A DNA stretch of 64,000 nt from positions 1 to 64,000 of the forward strand of contig JAAFAI010000018.1 in assembly GCA_018222405.1 (NCBI GenBank), given 5' to 3'. A program made the translations under genes and the position numbers. Source of the DNA: Gammaproteobacteria bacterium. Its GTDB lineage: Bacteria; Pseudomonadota; Gammaproteobacteria; Enterobacterales; Alteromonadaceae. The notes under the pieces are model-generated. The model searched no databases, had not been told where the DNA came from, and worked only from the letters and a program-made list of their open reading frames with translations. This document shows, one piece after another, positions 45,700 to 53,776 of the stretch. Every line of letters begins with the position of its first letter. Positions within the stretch are counted from its first letter, which is position 1.

Positions 45700-46965
45700 A
45701 TGCAAGCATTTCTAGCCTGGATTGAAGCACGTATCCCTATGATGCGTGTGGCCAACATGCACGCTATCCAGTATCCGGCACCACGTAACATGAACTTCTG
45801 GTACGTGTTCGGTTTTCTGGCCACCATTGTATTAGTAAACCAAATCGTAACCGGTATCTGGTTAACCATGAACTTCAACCCAACTGCTGAAGGCGCTTTC
45901 GCATCGGTTGAATACATCATGCGTGAAATCGACTACGGATGGATTATCCGTTATATGCACAGCACCGGCGCGTCAGCGTTCTTTATCGTGGTATACATGC
46001 ATATGTTCCGTGGCATGATCTACGGTTCATATCAGAAGCCACGTGAACTGCTGTGGATCTTCGGTATGCTGATTTATCTGGCTCTGATGGCCGAAGCCTT
46101 CATGGGTTATGTACTGCCATGGGGTCAGATGTCTTACTGGGGCGCACAGGTAATCGTATCACTGTTCAGTGCCATTCCGGTGATTGGTCCGGACTTAGTA
46201 CAGTGGATCCAGGGCGACTACGTTATCTCTGGTGCTACGCTTAACCGTTTCTTTGCGTTACATGTCATCGCACTGCCACTGGTTATTGTTATCTTAGTGT
46301 TCCTGCATATCATTGCATTGCACGAAGTGGGTTCTAACAACCCTGACGGCGTGGCTATCAAGCATAAGAAAGGCAGCCTGTCTGAAGACGAAAAAACCAA
46401 ATTTGAAATTCACGAGTACTACACCAGCAAGTATGACATCGCAGATGATGTCGTACCGTTCTTCCCGCACATCGTGCTGAAAGACCTGGTTGCGTTCTGC
46501 ATCTTCCTGGCAGCGTTTACTTACATCATGTTCTTTGCCCCGGAAATGGGCGGTAAATTCCTTGAGCATCCAAATTTTGAAATTGCTAACCCGCTGAAAA
46601 CGCCTGAGCATATCTTCCCGGTATGGTACTTCACGCCGTTCTACGCGATTCTGAAAGCGGTTCCGGATAAGCTGTTTGGGGTTATCGCGATGTTTGGTGC
46701 GATTATCTTCCTGTTCCTGTTACCTTGGTTCGACCGCGGTACAGTTAAGTCATGGCGCTATCGCAGCGGTCTGCATAAGCTGAACCTGCTTGTGTTTGCC
46801 GGTGTATTTATTTTCTTAGGTTACTTAGGCGGTACGCCTCAGGAAAACTGGAAAATTACTGCGTCGCAAATCTTAACAGTGATGTATTTCGGTTTCTTCA
46901 TCCTGCTGTTTATCTACAGTAAAAATGAAACAACTAAGCCTGTACCAGCGAGGATCCCTAAATGA
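45700..46965 (+). CDS. petB: Cytochrome b of the bc1 complex
   Basis: Eight-helix membrane subunit of 421 residues that carries the two b hemes and the quinone sites. The family start (FLAWIEARIPMMRVANMHAI) and the segments MHSTGASAFFIVVYMHMFRG, YVLPWGQMSYWGAQV, RFFALHVIALPLVIV and the PEHIFPVWYF equivalent of the PEWY motif are visible. ATG 45700 has GGAGG 9 nt upstream. The stop overlaps petC by four bases. Confidence 0.98.
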   Translation: MQAFLAWIEARIPMMRVANMHAIQYPAPRNMNFWYVFGFLATIVLVNQIVTGIWLTMNFNPTAEGAFASVEYIMREIDYGWIIRYMHSTGASAFFIVVYMHMFRGMIYGSYQKPRELLWIFGMLIYLALMAEAFMGYVLPWGQMSYWGAQVIVSLFSAIPVIGPDLVQWIQGDYVISGATLNRFFALHVIALPLVIVILVFLHIIALHEVGSNNPDGVAIKHKKGSLSEDEKTKFEIHEYYTSKYDIADDVVPFFPHIVLKDLVAFCIFLAAFTYIMFFAPEMGGKFLEHPNFEIANPLKTPEHIFPVWYFTPFYAILKAVPDKLFGVIAMFGAIIFLFLLPWFDRGTVKSWRYRSGLHKLNLLVFAGVFIFLGYLGGTPQENWKITASQILTVMYFGFFILLFIYSKNETTKPVPARIPK

Positions 46966-47696
46966 GAAAACTAATTTGTGTACTGGCGTTGCTGTTGCCT
47001 GGGATGGCTCTGGCCGCTGGCGGCAACGTCCATCTGGACAAAGCTAACTTCGATTTGAGCGACAAAGCGTCGTTACAGCGTGGTGCGAAATTATTCATGA
47101 ACTACTGCCTTGGCTGTCATGGCCAGCAGTATCAGCGCTACCAACGTACGTTCAACGATCTGGGTATTCCGGAAGAACTGGCAGAAGAAAATCTGCAGTT
47201 CACCGGTGAAAAAATCTCAGATTATATTGAGCGCTCTATGCCTGCAGAATCTGCAGCTCAGTGGTTTGGTGCGGCGCCGCCGGACCTGACTCTGGTTGCC
47301 CGTGTTCGTGGTGCTGACTGGATTTACACTTACCTGCGTTCTTTCTACGTGGATGAGTCGCGTCCGTTTGGTGTAAACAACACGGTATTCCCAGAAGTAG
47401 GTATGCCACACGTGCTGCAACCACTGCAAGGTACGCCGCGCATGGTTGAGGAAGAAGCGCTGGTAGATGGTGAAACAGTAATGCGTCACGCCGGTATCAA
47501 AACCGATGGTGACGGTGCACTGACAACCGAAGAATACGACCAGGCTATTCTGGATCTGGTTAACTACCTGGAATACACCGGCGAGCCGTTCCGTTTAGAG
47601 TCGGAATCCATTGGTAAATGGGTACTTATTTTCATCCTGGTACTGTTTGTATTTGTGTTCATGCTTAAGAAAGAATTCTGGCGAGACGTTCACTAA
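46962..47696 (+). CDS. petC: Cytochrome c1
   Basis: Membrane-anchored c-type cytochrome of 244 residues, the electron exit of the bc1 complex. A signal peptide (LICVLALLLPGMALAAGG) precedes the heme motif CLGCH in NYCLGCHGQQYQRY. A C-terminal transmembrane helix (WVLIFILVLFVFVFML) holds it in the membrane. A short acidic stretch (TDGDGALTTEEYD) before the anchor resembles an incomplete EF-hand loop. It is translationally coupled to petB, and a terminator follows. Confidence 0.97.
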   Translation: MRKLICVLALLLPGMALAAGGNVHLDKANFDLSDKASLQRGAKLFMNYCLGCHGQQYQRYQRTFNDLGIPEELAEENLQFTGEKISDYIERSMPAESAAQWFGAAPPDLTLVARVRGADWIYTYLRSFYVDESRPFGVNNTVFPEVGMPHVLQPLQGTPRMVEEEALVDGETVMRHAGIKTDGDGALTTEEYDQAILDLVNYLEYTGEPFRLESESIGKWVLIFILVLFVFVFMLKKEFWRDVH

Positions 47697-47727
47697 TCGT
47701 CAGGGTTTTATAGTATAATAAATGACA

Positions 47728-47751
47728 GGGGGCTTCTCGCCCCCTTTTTTT
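47728..47751 (+). terminator. Rho-independent terminator of petABC
   Basis: A GGGGGC/GCCCCC stem (47728-47733 with 47739-47744, TTCTC loop) is followed by seven T. It lies 31 nt after the petC stop. Confidence 0.92.
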
Positions 47752-47816
47752 AGTTTATGTTGGCCGCAAATTAGCGTTCAACCATGCTCGATTTAATGTA
47801 TCTCGGAGGAGAATGA

Positions 47817-48449
47817 ATGGCCGTAGCCGCGAATAAGCGTTCAATCATGACGTTGTTCTCAGACACGATTGACATCTATAGTCATCAGGTTCGTATTGTA
47901 TTGGCCGAAAAAGGCGTTGGCGTTGAGATCAGCTACACTGATCCCACCAAACTGCCTGAAGACCTGATGGAGCTGAACCCTTATGGGACAGTGCCCACTT
48001 TGGTTGATCGTGAATTAGTGCTGTATAAGTCTCACATCATCATGGAATACCTTGATGAGCGTTTTCCTCATCCGCCGCTGATGCCTGTTTATCCGGTATC
48101 CCGTGGTCAGAGCCGCCTGATGATGCACCGCATCGAACAAGACTGGTACAGCCTGGCAGCGCAAATCTTCCGTGGCGAAGGTGATGTGGAAACGGCCCGC
48201 AACGATTTACGCGAAGCGCTGTTAAGCCTGGCGCCGGTGTTTGCCGAAATGCCTTACTTCATGAGCGAAGAATTCAGTCTGGTAGATTGCTACCTGGCGC
48301 CGCTGTTATGGCGTTTACCTGCCCTGGGCATCGAGCTTAACGGTGGTGGCGCTAAAGACATCCACGCTTACATGAACCGTATCTTCTCAAGAAGCTCGTT
48401 CAAAGCGTCGCTGACTGATCAAGAACGCGAAATTCATAACCCGTTATGA
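47817..48449 (+). CDS. sspA: Stringent starvation protein A
   Basis: Glutathione-S-transferase-fold protein of 210 residues that binds RNA polymerase and aids survival under starvation and acid stress; it has no transferase activity. The N-terminal thioredoxin-like domain reads MTLFSDTIDIYSHQVRIVLA, with LMELNPYGTVPTLVDRELVL, and the helical C-terminal domain follows. GGAGGAG precedes the start. It overlaps sspB by four bases, as in other gammaproteobacteria. Confidence 0.96.
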   Translation: MAVAANKRSIMTLFSDTIDIYSHQVRIVLAEKGVGVEISYTDPTKLPEDLMELNPYGTVPTLVDRELVLYKSHIIMEYLDERFPHPPLMPVYPVSRGQSRLMMHRIEQDWYSLAAQIFRGEGDVETARNDLREALLSLAPVFAEMPYFMSEEFSLVDCYLAPLLWRLPALGIELNGGGAKDIHAYMNRIFSRSSFKASLTDQEREIHNPL

Positions 48450-48892
48450 GTCAAATGACCTCCAACCAACCGTATTTGTTGAAAGCGTTTTTCGACTGGA
48501 TTGTTGATAACGATCTCACGCCCTACATTGTTGTAGACGCCACAAATAATCTGGTTGATGTGCCGCAGGAATTTGTTAAAGACGGTCAGATTGTGCTGAA
48601 CATCTCGCCGTCTGCCTGTGTTAATTTCTATCTGGATAAAGATGGTTTGTCGTTTCAGGCCCGTTTTGGTGGCCAACCGCGTAGCCTGAGCATGCCATGC
48701 GAGGCGGTTCTGGCTATCTACGCGCGGGAAAATGGCGCCGGTACGGTATTTGCCCCGGAAGGCATGCCGGCTGACGAGCCCGAAGCAGACGACAACGCTC
48801 CGGTTCTGGAAGAAGCCAAAACAGACGCTGAGGTGCCGCCTCAGACGCCACCAAAACCTCGTGGTAAACCTAATCTGAAGGTCATTAAATAA
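48446..48892 (+). CDS. sspB: ClpXP protease specificity-enhancing factor SspB
   Basis: Adaptor of 148 residues that carries ssrA-tagged proteins to ClpXP. The substrate-binding domain spans about residues 5-110 (YLLKAFFDWIVDNDLTPYIV, FVKDGQIVLNISPSA, FQARFGGQPRSLSMP). An acidic, flexible linker then leads to the C-terminal ClpX-docking tail RGKPNLKVIK. It is translationally coupled to sspA and followed by a terminator. Confidence 0.96.
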   Translation: MSQMTSNQPYLLKAFFDWIVDNDLTPYIVVDATNNLVDVPQEFVKDGQIVLNISPSACVNFYLDKDGLSFQARFGGQPRSLSMPCEAVLAIYARENGAGTVFAPEGMPADEPEADDNAPVLEEAKTDAEVPPQTPPKPRGKPNLKVIK

Positions 48893-48916
48893 TCTGGCGT
48901 GAATAGATAACCAGTA

Positions 48917-48944
48917 AAAAACCGGCTTAATCGCCGGTTTTTTT
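48917..48944 (+). terminator. Rho-independent terminator of sspAB
   Basis: A 10-bp stem (48917-48926 with 48933-48942, core ACCGGC/GCCGGT) ends in a run of seven T. Confidence 0.92.
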
Positions 48945-49150
48945 ATGCCTGAAAATTGTGATTTTTCTGTGAAACTTTTGCGAACTTTGTCGGCCATGCT
49001 TAGCGCTACGAAGAACGGGTGATAGCACGCATAAACGTGGCTCCGCTCTTCAGTAACGTTAACAGCCAGTGCTTCGGTAACTCAGGGTGAGTGCCATTTA
49101 CCGAACAAAATATCGAAGCCTGAGAATTATTACGCGCAAAAGGAATCTTT

Positions 49151-49864
49151 ATGAAACTAAAGCAACTGACCCCCTTAATGGTCGCTACCGGCCTGACTGC
49201 AATGAGCGGATTCGCTCAGGCTGCCGAGCTTGAAGTTACCGTGCAAAATCTTACTCGCGGTATTTATTTTACGCCCATTTTAATTACAGCCCATAGCCCT
49301 GATCAACAGCTTTTCAATGTGGGTGAGGCAGCCAGTACAGAGCTGCAGGCGATGGCCGAAGGCGGTGATATTTCAGGATTGGAAACGGCCGTCGATGCAT
49401 TAAGTGCCGATACCGTAGCAAATCCTGCCGGTGGTTTATTAATGCCTACCGCGGCCACGACAACGACTTTGTCGACCATGGATGGCAATACTGCATTATC
49501 TATTGTTGCCATGATGCTGCCGACTAATGATGGCTTTATTGGCCTGAATAGCTGGATGATCCCCGAAGAGCCGGGTACTTATACTGTGTACCTTAATGCC
49601 TACGATGCGGGCACTGAGGCCAACGATGAAATTCGTGGTGGCGGCGCACCTGGCGCACCGGGTCTGCCTGTTCCACCACCGCTTGAGGAGCTGGTGGGCA
49701 CTGGTGGTAGCGGCGTAACCAGCGAAATTACTAATGCCACGGTGCATATTCACCCCGGAAACCTTGGCGACAATGATACCGAGGCTGGTATGTCTGATAT
49801 TTCCAATACCGTCCAGCGCTGGTTAAACCCTGTTGCCATGGTCACCGTTACAGTATCTGAGTAG
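49151..49864 (+). CDS. Secreted spondin-domain protein
   Basis: Exported protein of 237 residues. A signal peptide (LMVATGLTAMSGFAQA) is followed by one spondin-type (Spondin_N-like) domain: LEVTVQNLTRGIYFTPILIT, LFNVGEAASTELQAMAEGGD, MLPTNDGFIGLNSW, and the acidic DAGTEANDE that is probably a metal site, followed by VHIHPG. A Gly/Pro-rich insert sits near residues 170-190. Such domains occur in extracellular matrix proteins of animals and in bacterial secreted proteins of unknown role. AAGGAAT precedes the start. It ends 8 nt before a second spondin gene. Confidence 0.85.
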   Translation: MKLKQLTPLMVATGLTAMSGFAQAAELEVTVQNLTRGIYFTPILITAHSPDQQLFNVGEAASTELQAMAEGGDISGLETAVDALSADTVANPAGGLLMPTAATTTTLSTMDGNTALSIVAMMLPTNDGFIGLNSWMIPEEPGTYTVYLNAYDAGTEANDEIRGGGAPGAPGLPVPPPLEELVGTGGSGVTSEITNATVHIHPGNLGDNDTEAGMSDISNTVQRWLNPVAMVTVTVSE

Positions 49865-49872
49865 GAGGTCCC

Positions 49873-50580
49873 ATGGTTATACAGAAACGATTCGGACTTT
49901 CACTGGTAGCGTTAAGCTGCCTGGCCCTGACTGCATGCGATCATAACGATGATGACGCGCCTGCCCCGGTGCCACCTGCTGATGTCTCGTATTCCTATGA
50001 GGTGACAGTACAGAACATGACGCAGGGGCAACCGCTGTCGCCGGTGGGTGTAGCGCTGCATGATGATGTGGTGATGTGGGAAGTGGGCACGCCTGCCTCA
50101 ACAGCTCTGGAAGTGCTCGCCGAGGGCGGTGATAACAGCGATTTTACTGCCTCAGAAGGGGTAATGGCCTCGGCATCAGGTGCTGGCCCCATTGCACCGG
50201 GTAGCAGTGAAACCATAACTGTTATGGTGGTCAATGAACCTGATACGTTTATCAGCGTTGCTACCATGCTGGTTAACACCAACGACGCGTTTGCCGGCAT
50301 TACCGGCCATGCTTTGGGTGAACTCGAAGTGAACCAGAGCATCACCATGGTATTGCCAGTCCTCGATGCAGGTACCGAAGCCAACAGCGAGGTTGCGGGC
50401 ACTATTCCCGGCCCTGCCGATGGCGGGGAAGGCTATAATGCTGAACGCGACGATGCGGATTTGGTGAGTTTTCACCCTGGCGTGGTTTCGGCTGAAGACG
50501 GCCTGACGATGTCGGTTCTCACTGTTGCGCATCGTTTTGATAACCCGGCAGTAAAACTTACCATTACCCGGGTTGAATAA
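49873..50580 (+). CDS. Spondin-domain lipoprotein
   Basis: Predicted lipoprotein of 235 residues. The signal ends in a lipobox-like LALTAC, followed by an acidic and Pro-rich tether (DHNDDDAPAPVPPADV). The rest is a spondin-type domain clearly related to the upstream gene: YEVTVQNMTQGQPLSPVGVA, TALEVLAEGGDNSDF, MLVNTNDAFAGITGHAL and LDAGTEANSEVAG. The pair is a tandem duplication in one operon, one copy free and one membrane-anchored. AGGAGG precedes the start. Function is unknown; surface adhesion or metal binding would be guesses. Confidence 0.85.
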   Translation: MVIQKRFGLSLVALSCLALTACDHNDDDAPAPVPPADVSYSYEVTVQNMTQGQPLSPVGVALHDDVVMWEVGTPASTALEVLAEGGDNSDFTASEGVMASASGAGPIAPGSSETITVMVVNEPDTFISVATMLVNTNDAFAGITGHALGELEVNQSITMVLPVLDAGTEANSEVAGTIPGPADGGEGYNAERDDADLVSFHPGVVSAEDGLTMSVLTVAHRFDNPAVKLTITRVE

Positions 50581-50614
50581 CCACGGCAATAAAAAAGTGG
50601 AATAAAGTTTCCCG

Positions 50615-50681
50615 TCTCCCGGTCTGTTGATTAATAACAGGTACGCTGACTGCGTCTGCAGTCAGGCAACAGACCGGGAGA
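50615..50681 (+). promoter_or_regulatory. Nested hairpin that covers the regulator's ribosome-binding site
   Basis: A perfect 15-bp inverted repeat (50615-50629 with 50667-50681) encloses a second 8-bp hairpin (50646-50653 with 50658-50665, GTCT loop). The right outer arm runs into GGAGAGGG (50677-50684), the Shine-Dalgarno of the response-regulator gene starting at 50686. In RNA the structure would hide that site. It could also act as a terminator for the spondin operon or a DNA operator. Confidence 0.75.
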
Positions 50682-50685
50682 GGGA

Positions 50686-51399
50686 ATGATTCTAATTGTC
50701 AGCGATAATCGTCATCATTGTCGGCCGCTACTCAATTGCGTTGAGCGGATCAGCGAAAACTGTGAACTGGTGTGCACTTCATCCGGGGTCATTCAGCGTT
50801 GCCTGCAAAAACGCTACCCGGTAATCATTATCGACAGCTACAGCAAGCTTGCCGAACACTTTGTGCTGATTGCCCAGCTTCAGACTAAGTTACCCGACAG
50901 CGCAATCATAGTAATGGCTCATCAGGGCTGTGATTCAGAGCGGATTGTCAGCCTTGAGCTCGGCGCCCAGGACTACATCGAATATCCGTTTAATCCGGCC
51001 GAGGTACAGGCCCGGATAAGGGTCCAGTTACGTCGCGCTGCTGGTCGTACCGGGGAGGATAAAAGCAGTGAGCTGCCGGTGCGTATCGGCCGCTTTTATA
51101 TTGATAACAGCTATCATCGTGCCGAGCTGGATGGCCAGGCATTACCTCTTACCGCAAAAGAATTCTCGTTGCTGCATTTCCTGGCCAGTCACCCGGATCA
51201 GGTATTTTCCAGAGAGCAGTTGTTAACATCTGTCTGGGGATATCATTATGGAGGCTTTGAACACACAGTGGCCAGTCATGTGAACCGCCTGCGTGCCAAG
51301 CTGGGTAAAACCAAAGGCGGCGCTCATCTGGTCGAGACGGTGTGGGGCGTAGGCTATAAATTTAATAGCAACTGTTTACAATTGTCCCAGTCCGCCTGA
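50686..51399 (+). CDS. Orphan OmpR-type regulator with degenerate receiver
   Basis: Winged-helix regulator of 237 residues. The receiver domain (about 1-115) keeps an aspartate at the phosphorylation position (D50 in VIIIDSYSK) but has lost other conserved residues: the paired acidic residues read SDN, the switch Thr/Ser is Ala78 (IIVMAHQG), and the invariant Lys is Tyr100 (DYIEYPFNP). The DNA-binding domain (about 120-235) is complete, with LTAKEFSLLHFLASHPDQVF, SREQLLTSVWGY and THVNRLRAKLGK-like runs. No sensor kinase is nearby. It may act without phosphorylation. It is preceded by the nested hairpin and the spondin pair. Confidence 0.88.
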   Translation: MILIVSDNRHHCRPLLNCVERISENCELVCTSSGVIQRCLQKRYPVIIIDSYSKLAEHFVLIAQLQTKLPDSAIIVMAHQGCDSERIVSLELGAQDYIEYPFNPAEVQARIRVQLRRAAGRTGEDKSSELPVRIGRFYIDNSYHRAELDGQALPLTAKEFSLLHFLASHPDQVFSREQLLTSVWGYHYGGFEHTVASHVNRLRAKLGKTKGGAHLVETVWGVGYKFNSNCLQLSQSA

Positions 51400-51429
51400 G
51401 GGGCAGTGACGTAATAGAGTCATAATAAA

Positions 51430-51454
51430 AAAGCCCGTTATCGTAACGGGCTTT
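51430..51454 (-). terminator. Terminator between convergent genes
   Basis: An 11-bp stem (51430-51440 with 51444-51454, TCG loop, core AGCCCGTTA). On the minus strand it ends in a seven-nucleotide U run, serving the peptidase gene; on the plus strand the T tract is short (TTTCT). Confidence 0.85.
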
Positions 51455-51472
51455 CTGGTGAGAATAGCAGGC

Positions 51473-53665
51473 TTAATCTGCGCTTTCTGCCATCAGTTTC
51501 TCAGTCAGGTAGGTAAACTCAAGTGCTACCCGCTTAGCCGTTTCCTGTTGGTTAGCTGCTGCTGAATGACCACCGTCGATGTTCTCGTAGTACAAAAACG
51601 GCTTGCCCGCGGCTTCAAATAATTTAGCCATCTTACGGGCGTGTCCCGGATGTACCCTGTCATCCTTGGTGGAGGTCACAAAGAACGGTTCCGGGTAATC
51701 CGCATCGGTGTCAAAGTTATGATAGGGCGACATTTTTTCCAGCCATTCGCGCTCTTCGGGCACCTCTGGTGAGCCGTATTCGCCCACCCAGCTGGCACCG
51801 GCCAACAGCAGGTGGAAACGCAGCATATCGAGCAGTGGCACCTGCACAATTACCGCATTCCACAGGTCCGGGCGTTGAGTGAGCATGACACCCATTAACA
51901 GACCACCGTTAGAGCCGCCCTGAATTCCCAGATGTTCAGGAGACGTCAGCTTGTGATCAATCAGCCATTCGCCGACTGCGATAAAGTCGTCATAAACCAC
52001 CTGACGGTTAGTTTTGAGACCGGCCTGATGCCACTTGGGTCCAAATTCACCACCGCCTCGGATATTCGCCAGTACAAAGGCACCGCCGCGTTCTAACCAC
52101 AGCTTGCCCCTTAAGCCACTGTAGCTGGGGCGCATAGAAATTTGAAAGCCGCCATAGCCATATAGCAGGGTAGGCGTTTTGCCATCGTGCTTAATGCCTT
52201 TTTTATGGATCACGAAAAATGGAACCATAGTGCCGTCTTTCGATTTTGCTTCTTTTTGCTCTACTACCAGGTCGTCAGCGCTAAACCAGCTTGGCAGGCT
52301 TTTTAAGGTTTTAACCTCACCGCTTTGTGGTGAATAACTCATTAATGAATCGGGCGTCAGGAATCCTTCGTAATTAATCAGTACCGTGGCTTCATCCTTA
52401 TCCGCAAAAGAGACCGACAGAGTGCCATTGGCCGGCAGGTCGAGTTGTTCCTGTTGCCATTTATTACCGGCTTTAGTGATGGCAAACACTTTGCCTACCA
52501 CATTGTCGCTTAAGGTCATCAGCAGTTGTCCCTGGGTCATGGAGACACCTTCGATGGCCTGACGATCGTTAGGTTCAAAGATCACCTCGGGCACAGTTTC
52601 AGGGGTGATTTCGCCTGCTTCAGTGAAAGGCATCGCCAGCAAGCTACCGGTAGAATAATGGGTGGCACCGCCACCGGCTTCCACGGTCCAGTCTTGTTTG
52701 ATGGTAAATATCAGTTGCCCTTCAAACAAACCAACGATATCGGCTTTATCTGGCAGCGGCAGGCGCACTGCATCTTTACCGGCCGGGAAAATATAATTTG
52801 CGCGGGTAAAGAAAGTGGGGGCAACCACCACCCCTTCCAGACGGGTTCCGTCATCCCTCTCCTGGGTGTAAGGGAATACGCCAACATCGGTTTTATTGCC
52901 GCTAAACAAAGGTGTGGCTTCGCTAAGTGATGTACCGCGTTGCCAGCGCTTAACGGTAGACGGGTAGCCGGAAGCCGTTAACGTACTGCCATCGCCGCCC
53001 CAGTCAGTCGCGACCAGAAGTGTATTATAATCAACCCAGGCCACCCCGGATTTGGCCTCGGGCAGGGTAAAGCCGTCACTCACAAAGCTCTTGCTAGCAA
53101 GGTCAAACTCACGGATCACCACCGCGTCTTTGCCGCCATTGGATAAGCTAATCAGGCATTTGTAATCGGCTTTTGCCTTGGCGGTATAACAGTTAGCGCC
53201 TTTATACACCCAGTTTTTACCTTCGCTTTCGGCCAGTTTGTCGAAGTCGAGGATCGTTTCCCATTGGGGGGCTTCGCTGGCATAGCTTTCGAGTGTAGTG
53301 CGGCGCCACAGGCCTCTTACATTAGTTGCATCCTGCCAGAAGTTGTAAACATAGCCATCGCGGATAGTACCGTAGGGAATACGCTCAGAAGAGTTAACTA
53401 CTTCCAGTGCTTTTTCGTTCAGGTCGGCATAAATTGGATTCGCCTGAAGCTCGCTCAGGGTGCGCTGGTTCTGGTTGCGAACCCAGTTAAGTGCTCTGTC
53501 ACCTTCTACTTCTTCCAGCCACAGGTAAGGATCTTCGTTGGTAGCAGCGGTGGCAGGAGGTACTGCTCTGGCGGCTTCCTCTGTAGTGGTGCTTTGCGGT
53601 GTCATGCAGCCAGTTAGCGCGAGTGCGGTGGCCACAGCAATGCTCAAAGAGCGGATCAGTTCCAT
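51473..53665 (-). CDS. Prolyl oligopeptidase family lipoprotein (S9A)
   Basis: Serine peptidase of 730 residues. The signal ends in a lipobox (LALTGC), so it is probably attached to the membrane facing the periplasm or outside. The N-terminal beta-propeller begins YLWLEEVEGDRALNWVRNQN, a typical S9A start. The catalytic domain has the nucleophile in GGSNGGLLMG, Asp in TSTKDDRVHPGHA and His in DGGHSAAANQ. Members cut after proline in short peptides. GGAGAG precedes the start. It is divergent to nothing and followed by its own terminator. Confidence 0.95.
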   Translation of the reverse strand: MELIRSLSIAVATALALTGCMTPQSTTTEEAARAVPPATAATNEDPYLWLEEVEGDRALNWVRNQNQRTLSELQANPIYADLNEKALEVVNSSERIPYGTIRDGYVYNFWQDATNVRGLWRRTTLESYASEAPQWETILDFDKLAESEGKNWVYKGANCYTAKAKADYKCLISLSNGGKDAVVIREFDLASKSFVSDGFTLPEAKSGVAWVDYNTLLVATDWGGDGSTLTASGYPSTVKRWQRGTSLSEATPLFSGNKTDVGVFPYTQERDDGTRLEGVVVAPTFFTRANYIFPAGKDAVRLPLPDKADIVGLFEGQLIFTIKQDWTVEAGGGATHYSTGSLLAMPFTEAGEITPETVPEVIFEPNDRQAIEGVSMTQGQLLMTLSDNVVGKVFAITKAGNKWQQEQLDLPANGTLSVSFADKDEATVLINYEGFLTPDSLMSYSPQSGEVKTLKSLPSWFSADDLVVEQKEAKSKDGTMVPFFVIHKKGIKHDGKTPTLLYGYGGFQISMRPSYSGLRGKLWLERGGAFVLANIRGGGEFGPKWHQAGLKTNRQVVYDDFIAVGEWLIDHKLTSPEHLGIQGGSNGGLLMGVMLTQRPDLWNAVIVQVPLLDMLRFHLLLAGASWVGEYGSPEVPEEREWLEKMSPYHNFDTDADYPEPFFVTSTKDDRVHPGHARKMAKLFEAAGKPFLYYENIDGGHSAAANQQETAKRVALEFTYLTEKLMAESAD

Positions 53666-53776
53666 GTATTCTCTCCTTCAACATATGCGCCGCACATCGC
53701 TCAGCTGCGAATGATAACGGCACACTATTTTAATTATTGGTTGTTACATAGTAAGTGCAGACGGGGCGCGGTACCG

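Noticed and set aside
47500..47550. EF-hand in cytochrome c1
   Set aside because: The loop KTDGDGALTTEE has Lys in place of the first Asp and no flanking helix pair; probably chance.
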